From a bacterium HR25 (GTDB taxonomy: Bacteria; Chloroflexota; Dehalococcoidia; SM23-28-2; HRbin24): DNA of 14,352 nucleotides. A program made the translations under genes and the position numbers. The notes below the pieces were generated by a model. It searched no databases. It had not been told where the DNA came from and saw only the letters and a list, made by a program, of their open reading frames with translations. The stretch covers positions 1 through 14,352 of the forward strand of contig BEIB01000017.1 in NCBI GenBank assembly GCA_002898615.1, written 5' to 3'. Below are positions 7,916 through 12,292 of the stretch, piece after piece. Position 1 is the stretch's first letter; each line of letters begins with the position of its first letter.

Positions 7916-8665
7916 ATGACCGCCCGAGAGACGAGCCTCCGCCCTGCCGCCCTGCGGCGAAGGCGGCCCCTGCGCCTCCTCCACACCTCGGATCTCCACC
8001 TGGGCGCCCACGACGGCCGCTGGCGCGCCAACGGCCACCGCGACCCTGGCCTCGAGATGCTGGAGCGGGTGGTGGCGACCGCCCTGGCCGAGCGGGCGGA
8101 CGTGGTCGTCTTCGCTGGCGATTTCTTCGACAGCAACCGCGTGCGGACGGAGGTGGTGGAGGCGGCGGCAGAGCTGCTGCGCCGCCTCCCCATGCCTACC
8201 GTCCTCCTCCCCGGCAACCACGACTGCTACTCTCCGGACTCCGTCTATCGTCGCTTCGATCTGCCGGCCTACCACCCCGCCCTCCATCTGATAACCTCCG
8301 GCGAAGGAGAGTGGCTGCGTTTCCCCGGTCTGGACCTGGCAGTGTGGGGCCGCGCCCACCTCAGCTACAGCGATTCACGTCCCCTGCGGGACGTGCCGCC
8401 CCGGGGCAACGAGCGCTGGCAGGTGGCGGTAGCCCACGGCCACCTGGTGCGGGGCGATTACGACCTGGGCCGCAGCTACCAGATCTACGCCCACGAGATA
8501 GAGGCATCCGAGCGGGACTACGTGGCCCTGGGCCACTGGGAGCTGATGACGGACGTGAGCGTGGGGCCGGTGGTGGCCGCTTACTCCGGCTCTCCGGAGA
8601 CCACTCACCACGTCCTCATCGTCGAGCTGGGCGAGGGCGTCCGTTACCGCCAGTGTCCTCTGTGA
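7916..8665 (+). CDS. Calcineurin-like metallophosphoesterase (Mre11/SbcD-like nuclease fold)
   Basis: A 249-residue protein with the ordered metal-binding motifs of the calcineurin-like family: TSDLHLG (Asp26, His28), AGDFFDSNR (Asp69, Asp72), GNHD (Asn101, His102), VAHGH (His174) and, instead of the usual GHxH, GHWE (His207, Glu209). The order and the DSNR stretch resemble Mre11/SbcD-type DNA nucleases, but the protein ends after the phosphoesterase domain without the SbcD capping domain, and no SbcC ATPase is adjacent. The substrate could be DNA, a nucleotide or a phosphomonoester. Replacement of the last His by Glu may change the metal or activity. I chose ATG 7916; a TTG at 7877 would add 13 residues with no family similarity. 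It converges with the lipoprotein gene, 18 bp apart. Confidence 0.88.
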   Translation: MTARETSLRPAALRRRRPLRLLHTSDLHLGAHDGRWRANGHRDPGLEMLERVVATALAERADVVVFAGDFFDSNRVRTEVVEAAAELLRRLPMPTVLLPGNHDCYSPDSVYRRFDLPAYHPALHLITSGEGEWLRFPGLDLAVWGRAHLSYSDSRPLRDVPPRGNERWQVAVAHGHLVRGDYDLGRSYQIYAHEIEASERDYVALGHWELMTDVSVGPVVAAYSGSPETTHHVLIVELGEGVRYRQCPL

Positions 8666-8679
8666 GGCCGGCCTTTACC

Positions 8680-8694
8680 CCGGCTAGCAGCCGG
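8680..8694. terminator. Small hairpin between convergent genes
   Basis: CCGGCT, 3-nt loop, AGCCGG: a perfect 6-bp stem between the phosphoesterase stop and the end of the lipoprotein gene, overlapping the latter's stop codon. There is no T-run on either side, so a terminator role is weak. Confidence 0.25.
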
Positions 8695-9262
8695 CAGAGC
8701 AGTCATACAGCCGATAGGTGAGGTGGACGGTCACCGGCGTCGGGTTCGGATTCTCCAGCTCGATGCTGCCGCAATAGCCCCGGGCCGTCCCCTGGACGCC
8801 ACTGCCCGCTCCCTGGTGTACGCCCTGGTGGACGGTATAGAGGGCCACCGACACCCCCTCCACCACCCGCCAGCCAAAGGACGAGCCGAAGGCAGCGCAG
8901 GGCGGCGCCGTCGGCACCTTGGCGCTGCCATCGAAGAACGCCCTGGCCGCCTCCACGGGCGGGAAGACGCCCAGGTGGATCACCTCGCACCCCTGGGCGA
9001 TGAGGGTGCCGGACAGGGGCGGCGGCGTCGGCGCCTGGCAGGGCTGTTGGGCCGCCGGCGAGGGCGTCGGCCTTGCGCTGGCAGTGGGCATGGGCAACGG
9101 CGTCCCTCCGGCTGGCGTGCGCGTGGGTGTGGCGACCTGGCGGGCCACCGGGCTGGTCGTCGGGGCGACCACGGTGGCCGCCCCCTGTCCTCCCCCGCCA
9201 GCGCACCCCACCAGCGCCAGGGCAGAAATGAACAGCGACAGCAACAGCGGCGTCCTGGTCAT
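8684..9262 (-). CDS. Secreted lipoprotein with Thr/Pro-rich linker, unknown function
   Basis: A 192-residue predicted lipoprotein. The N-terminus MTRTPLLLSLFISALALVGC is a type II signal peptide with lipobox LVGC and lipidated Cys20. Residues about 21-75 are a Gly- then Thr/Pro/Ser/Ala-rich spacer (ATPTRTPAGGTPLPMPTASA), as in many Chloroflexota surface proteins. The C-terminal ~110 residues form a small domain with several Cys (in CQAP, GCEV, PCAAF, YCGS and the last residues DCSAGC) that could form disulfides. A strand-rich end (IELENPNPTPVTVHLTYRLYDC) suggests a beta sandwich. I do not recognise the family. I chose the ATG at 9262 because GGGGAGG lies 9 bp before it (plus 9272-9278) and the signal peptide begins there. 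The frame stays open to 9541, but the upstream translation is arginine-rich and unlike a protein. Confidence 0.75.
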   Translation of the reverse strand: MTRTPLLLSLFISALALVGCAGGGGQGAATVVAPTTSPVARQVATPTRTPAGGTPLPMPTASARPTPSPAAQQPCQAPTPPPLSGTLIAQGCEVIHLGVFPPVEAARAFFDGSAKVPTAPPCAAFGSSFGWRVVEGVSVALYTVHQGVHQGAGSGVQGTARGYCGSIELENPNPTPVTVHLTYRLYDCSAGC

Positions 9263-9344
9263 CTCCGGAAGCCTCCCCATGGTCGCAGAGATCTCTGTCA
9301 CCGTCAGTAAACCACCTCTTGCCCACCCTGGGACCGGGTCCGCC

Positions 9345-9442
9345 CCCGGCCAGGGCCGGGACCGGGAGCGTCTCCATCTCCCGCCGACGCGCCTCCCGCC
9401 CCTCAGGGTAACCCGCAGGCAGGTGCGGGGCATCCTCCCCGC
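9345..9442. repeat. Cluster of GC-rich hairpins, two mutually exclusive
   Basis: CCCGGC (9345-9350), loop CAGG, GCCGGG (9355-9360). Then CCCGCA (9412-9417), TGCGGGG (9424-9430) and CCCCGC (9437-9442), where the middle segment can pair with either flank over 6 bp. The arrangement resembles a switch between alternative stems, but 6-bp pairings arise easily at this GC content. Confidence 0.35.
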
Positions 9443-9565
9443 GCAGCCCTCGCCCACCGCTGCGTGGCTCGCCTCTTCCAGCACGCGCAGGTGAGGGGAG
9501 AGGGTTCCGGCCGGTGACGTCCAGCAACTGATCCAGAACACCGAACGTCAGGCCGCTCCCGTACG

Positions 9566-9586
9566 GGTTAGTTTGTATTGCTAACC
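9566..9586. promoter_or_regulatory. Operator-like dyad GGTTAG-N9-CTAACC
   Basis: A perfect 6-bp inverted repeat with an AT-rich 9-bp centre (TTTGTATTG) in otherwise GC-rich DNA, which is the look of a dimeric repressor site. It lies about 300 bp upstream of the lipoprotein start and downstream of the BioY-type gene. The half-site GGTTAG recurs in the BioY upstream region at 10967-10972. The regulator is unknown. Confidence 0.4.
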
Positions 9587-9601
9587 AGTCTATTGAAGCG
9601 A

Positions 9602-9663
9602 GACGGCCCTGCCAAGAGGCCGGGCGCGGGACGTCGCCCGTCGCGGTGTCTGGCAGGGCCGTC
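9602..9663. repeat. Perfect 13-bp inverted repeat with nested stem
   Basis: GACGGCCCTGCCA (9602-9614) is exactly complementary to TGGCAGGGCCGTC (9651-9663). The 36-nt interior holds a second 6-bp stem, CGGGCG (9621-9626) with CGCCCG (9635-9640). No T-run follows on either strand, so it is not a classical intrinsic terminator. It could be a structured 3' element of the BioY transcript, a transcription barrier or the remnant of a miniature element. No target-site duplication was seen. Confidence 0.55.
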
Positions 9664-9672
9664 GCCGAGGGG

Positions 9673-9704
9673 AAAAAAGGCCAGAAGTCCTCTCTGCTTA
9701 GGAC
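9673..9704 (-). terminator. Weak terminator-like hairpin and T-run after the BioY-type gene
   Basis: Read on the - strand: GTCCT (plus 9700-9704), 8-nt loop, AGGAC (plus 9687-9691), then eight bases and TTTTTT (plus 9673-9678). The stem overlaps the stop codon and is short, and the T-run is not immediately adjacent. Confidence 0.3.
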
Positions 9705-10924
9705 GAGGACGTGGCCTCAGCCTCTGGTCGGCCCATCGCCACGCTCATCACTACCAGCAGGATGGAGGCCAGGGCGCAGAGGAGGAGCCCGGCGCCCAGA
9801 TCGCCAGGGGCGAACTCCTCGCTACGGAGGAGCACCTGCACCACCTGATAGAAGCTGGCGTAGCCGGCCACCGCCCCCATGACGAACTGGCCCCAGCGCA
9901 GCGCCTCGCCCCGGTCCAGCCGGGGGACGCCCCGCCAGGCCAGGAGCGCCATGGCCAGCAGGACGATGGCCAGCGCCAGCATCGCCGCCGGCCGCTCCAC
10001 CGTCAGGCTGTACTCGCCGGGCAGCACGCCGAAGGGGAGGAGGCAGCCCAGGGCCACCACGCCCGCGATGGCCAGGCACATCACCGGCAGGGGCGAGGCC
10101 ACCAGCGCCACACCCACGGCGCCCGCCACCAGCGCCACCTGGCCGGCCGTCTGCGCCCAGCCCGGCGCGAAGCCCTCGCCCGGCACCCGCCAGGGGAGCA
10201 GCGCCCCCACCACGATGAGGAGCGCTCCGCCCAGATAGAGCAACGACGCCGGCACCCGGTAGCGCCCCAGCGTCAGAGGACGCTCTTCCCTGGCCGCCTC
10301 CTCCTCCACCGGGGCGACGCGGGCCACCAGCGCCCGCCCCACGGGCACCAGGGAGGCGGCCAGCAGCAGCTTGGCGGCATCGCCAGGTATGAAGGGGTAG
10401 AGGCCCAGCTTCAGGGCCTGGCCGGGGAAGAAGTGGTCCAGCCAGGGCAGGCCGAAGACGTACACCGTCACGTTGCCCACAGCCATGGCCAGGGCCAGCG
10501 ACCACGGCCTACGATCGAAGCCCCGCTCCGCCAGCCAGCCCGTCACGTAGGCGGCGGCCACGAAGCCCACTATATAGCCGCCGGTGGGGCCGGCGATGGT
10601 GGCCCAGCCAGCGGTGCCGCCAGCGAAGACGGGGAAACCTGCCGTACGGGAGCCCCACAGGAGGCCAGCGCTCCCCTCCAGCATGTAGAGGAGCAGCGAG
10701 GCCGCGCCCAGGCGGGAGCCCAGCACCGCCCCCAGCAGAAGGGCGGCGAAGGTCTGCCCCGTGATGGGCACCGGCGTGAAGGGGAGATCGATGCGGAACT
10801 GGGCGCAGAGGGCAGTGAAGGCGCTGCCCCCGATGACGAGAAGCGCCATCACCAGCCCCCGCGCCAGGCCTCGCGGGGGAGCGAGAGCTTCTACCAGCAG
10901 CGGATAGCCGACAACCCGTTGCAC
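9698..10924 (-). CDS. bioY: BioY-type biotin ECF transporter S component fused to a C-terminal membrane domain
   Basis: A 408-residue membrane protein, about twice the usual BioY length. Residues about 20-200 are the BioY fold: FRIDLPFTPVPITGQTFAALLLG (from about 43), GFPVFAGGTAG, AGPTGGYIVGF (111-121), and GDAAK (181-185), the Asp/Lys motif linked to biotin binding. A charged linker (VEEEAAREERP, about 206-216) leads to a second membrane region (about 226-398) with five or six hydrophobic segments and two LLPW/LLPF-type motifs, which I do not recognise. The start is a GTG at 10924 with GGAGG five bases upstream (plus 10930-10934); the open frame reaches an ATG at 11014, but those 30 residues do not look like BioY. 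No EcfA or EcfT gene is nearby, so it would use a shared energising module or work alone. Confidence 0.85.
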   Translation of the reverse strand: MQRVVGYPLLVEALAPPRGLARGLVMALLVIGGSAFTALCAQFRIDLPFTPVPITGQTFAALLLGAVLGSRLGAASLLLYMLEGSAGLLWGSRTAGFPVFAGGTAGWATIAGPTGGYIVGFVAAAYVTGWLAERGFDRRPWSLALAMAVGNVTVYVFGLPWLDHFFPGQALKLGLYPFIPGDAAKLLLAASLVPVGRALVARVAPVEEEAAREERPLTLGRYRVPASLLYLGGALLIVVGALLPWRVPGEGFAPGWAQTAGQVALVAGAVGVALVASPLPVMCLAIAGVVALGCLLPFGVLPGEYSLTVERPAAMLALAIVLLAMALLAWRGVPRLDRGEALRWGQFVMGAVAGYASFYQVVQVLLRSEEFAPGDLGAGLLLCALASILLVVMSVAMGRPEAEATSSS

Positions 10925-11141
10925 AGCGCCCTCCAGGCTTTTTAGACCACGTTGGCACACGGGACGGTTAGCGTCAACCTTGACAACCCAGAGAAGGGGA
11001 GGTCTCTTGACCATTTATGCTACCAGCGTCTCCGGGGGTGCCATATCTTCCCACATCTTCTCAAAATCGACCCGGGAGAGTTCCTCCTGTTGACATCATG
11101 CCCTGGGCTGGCTTTAATCGTCTCCAGCGGTCACTCTGGAC
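10925..11141. promoter_or_regulatory. 217-bp divergent intergenic region between BioY-type and F420-oxidoreductase genes
   Basis: It holds the promoter of the + strand gene and presumably that of the - strand gene. Around 10967-10988 there is a dense set of GGTT/AACC half-sites (GGTTAGCGTCAACC, imperfect dyad, then TTGACAACC), which could be an operator for biotin uptake. They do not form a canonical BirA site, since no second half-site is correctly spaced. The - strand promoter is not clear; TCTAAA at plus 10942-10947 is a weak -10 candidate. Confidence 0.35.
11090..11118 (+). promoter_or_regulatory. Near-consensus sigma70-type promoter
   Basis: TTGACA (11090-11095, perfect), 17-bp spacer, TTTAAT (11113-11118, 5 of 6). 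This is the best promoter in the window. The predicted start near 11125 leaves a leader of about 17 nt before the ATG at 11142. Confidence 0.75.
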
Positions 11142-12215
11142 ATGAAGGTCGAGACGGCGCTACCCCTGGGGAAGGTAGATCCTGGCCTACGAGCCCCGGC
11201 GGCACGGCTGGAGCTGGCCGAGGTGCCAGAGGCGGCCCGCCAGGTGGAGGAGCTGGGCTACGACGGCCTGGTCACCACCGAGACCAAGGACGACCCCTTC
11301 CTCGTCCTCGGCCTCGCCGCCACCACCACCCATCGCATCAGCCTGACCACCGCGGTGGCCATCGCCTTCCCCCGCAGTCCCATGGTTACTGCCCTCACCG
11401 CCTGGAGTCTGCAGCGCCTGTCCCGGGGCCGCTTCATCCTGGGACTGGGCACCCAGGTGAAGGGCCACATAGAGCGACGCTACAGCGTCCCCTGGGCGCC
11501 GCCGACCCAACGCCTGAGGGAGTATATCCTGGCCCTGCGCAGCATCTGGGACTGCTGGCAGTACGACCGCCCCCTCAACTTCCAGGGCGAGTTCTACCGC
11601 TTCTCCCTCATGGTGCCCCTCTTCAACCCCGGCCCTATCGAGCACCCTTACATCCCCGTCCATGTGGCCGCCATCAACCGTCACAACTGCCGCCTGGCGG
11701 GCGAGGTGTGCGACGGCCTCCGGCCCCACCCCATCACCACCCGCAAGTACATCGCCGAGGTGATGCTGCCCGAGGTGGAGAGGGGGGCGCGCCGGGCCGG
11801 CCGCTCTCCTGCCGAGGTGGAAGTCTGCGTCAGCCCCCTCATCGTCTCGGGGGCCACGGACCAAGAGCTGTCCCAACGAGCGGAGGACGTACGGGCCCGC
11901 ATCGCCTTCTACGCCTCCACCCGCACCTACAGCCCCGTCTTCGAGCTCCACGGCTGGGGGGAGATGGTGTCCGAGCTGCACCGCCTCTCCCGGGCGGGAC
12001 GCTGGGAGGAGATGCCTCGCCACATCAGCGATGAGGTGCTGGAGACCATCGCCGTCGTCGCCAAGTACGATGACATCGCGGCGGCGGTGCGCCAGCGCTA
12101 CGGCGACCTGGCCCAACGGGTGGAGTTCAGCCTGCCCGCCGCCACCGAGGAGGAGCGCCAGCGGCTAGCCCGCGTCGTCGCTCAGATCAAGGGGGCCGGG
12201 GCACCCGCCCGCTAG
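11142..12215 (+). CDS. LLM-class F420-dependent oxidoreductase, TIGR03617-like
   Basis: A 357-residue luciferase-like TIM-barrel oxidoreductase. It strongly resembles the TIGR03617 (MSMEG_2256-type) family: MKVETALPLGKVDPGL at the start, AARQVEELGYDGLVTTETKDDPFL (31-54), TTAVAIAFPRSPMVTA, GRFILGLGTQVKGHIERRYS (about 96-115), LREYILALRSIWDCWQ, and FNPGPIEHPYIPVHVAA. The family is assigned F420 as cofactor by profile; the actual substrate is unknown and FMN cannot be excluded from sequence alone. Length is normal and the protein looks intact. It is a single-gene unit with its own strong promoter and is closed by the hairpin at 12238-12265. Luciferase-like oxidoreductases, CoA-transferases and acyl-CoA dehydrogenases together are common in Chloroflexota and actinobacterial catabolism of recalcitrant organics, which fits this window. 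Confidence 0.93.
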   Translation: MKVETALPLGKVDPGLRAPAARLELAEVPEAARQVEELGYDGLVTTETKDDPFLVLGLAATTTHRISLTTAVAIAFPRSPMVTALTAWSLQRLSRGRFILGLGTQVKGHIERRYSVPWAPPTQRLREYILALRSIWDCWQYDRPLNFQGEFYRFSLMVPLFNPGPIEHPYIPVHVAAINRHNCRLAGEVCDGLRPHPITTRKYIAEVMLPEVERGARRAGRSPAEVEVCVSPLIVSGATDQELSQRAEDVRARIAFYASTRTYSPVFELHGWGEMVSELHRLSRAGRWEEMPRHISDEVLETIAVVAKYDDIAAAVRQRYGDLAQRVEFSLPAATEEERQRLARVVAQIKGAGAPAR

Positions 12216-12237
12216 CTGTATCCGGGGGAACGAAGGA

Positions 12238-12265
12238 GTGGGGCAGGCCCGGGGGCCTGCCCCAC
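12238..12265. terminator. Strong hairpin terminator between convergent genes
   Basis: GTGGGGCAGGC (12238-12248) pairs perfectly with GCCTGCCCCAC (12255-12265) around CCGGGG, with possible extra pairs in the loop. It is followed on the + strand by a pyrimidine-rich stretch (CTTCCTTCCGTCTTCTCC) rather than a pure T-run. Its place between the oxidoreductase stop and the end of the surface protein gene suggests a bidirectional terminator. Confidence 0.7.
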
Positions 12266-12292
12266 CTTCCTTCCGTCTTCTCCTCCTACCGA

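Larger units (their letters stand above)
9263..9697. other. 435-bp intergenic region, rich in inverted repeats
   Basis: No credible gene lies between the lipoprotein start and the BioY-type stop. Open frames here give Arg/Gly/Pro-rich translations typical of GC-rich non-coding DNA. From left to right on the + strand it holds a GC-rich hairpin cluster (9345-9442), a 21-bp dyad (9566-9586), a perfect 13-bp inverted repeat with a nested stem (9602-9663) and an A6 run (9673-9678). It must contain the lipoprotein promoter on the - strand, but no consensus promoter was found there. Confidence 0.7.

Noticed and set aside
9263..9541. N-terminal extension of the lipoprotein reading frame
   Set aside because: It would place an Arg-rich stretch before a signal peptide. 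The ATG at 9262 has a good Shine-Dalgarno and starts the signal sequence directly.
9578..10945. 455-codon open frame on the + strand opposite the BioY-type gene
   Set aside because: It is low-complexity His/Gln/Arg/Gly translation; the opposite strand has unmistakable BioY motifs and a good ribosome site.
10980..10988. BirA operator before the BioY-type gene
   Set aside because: TTGACAACC resembles one half-site, but no matching second half lies 14-16 bp away on either side.
10925..11014. ATG at 11014 as the BioY-type start
   Set aside because: The added 30 residues are not membrane-like or BioY-like, and the GTG at 10924 has GGAGG at ideal spacing.
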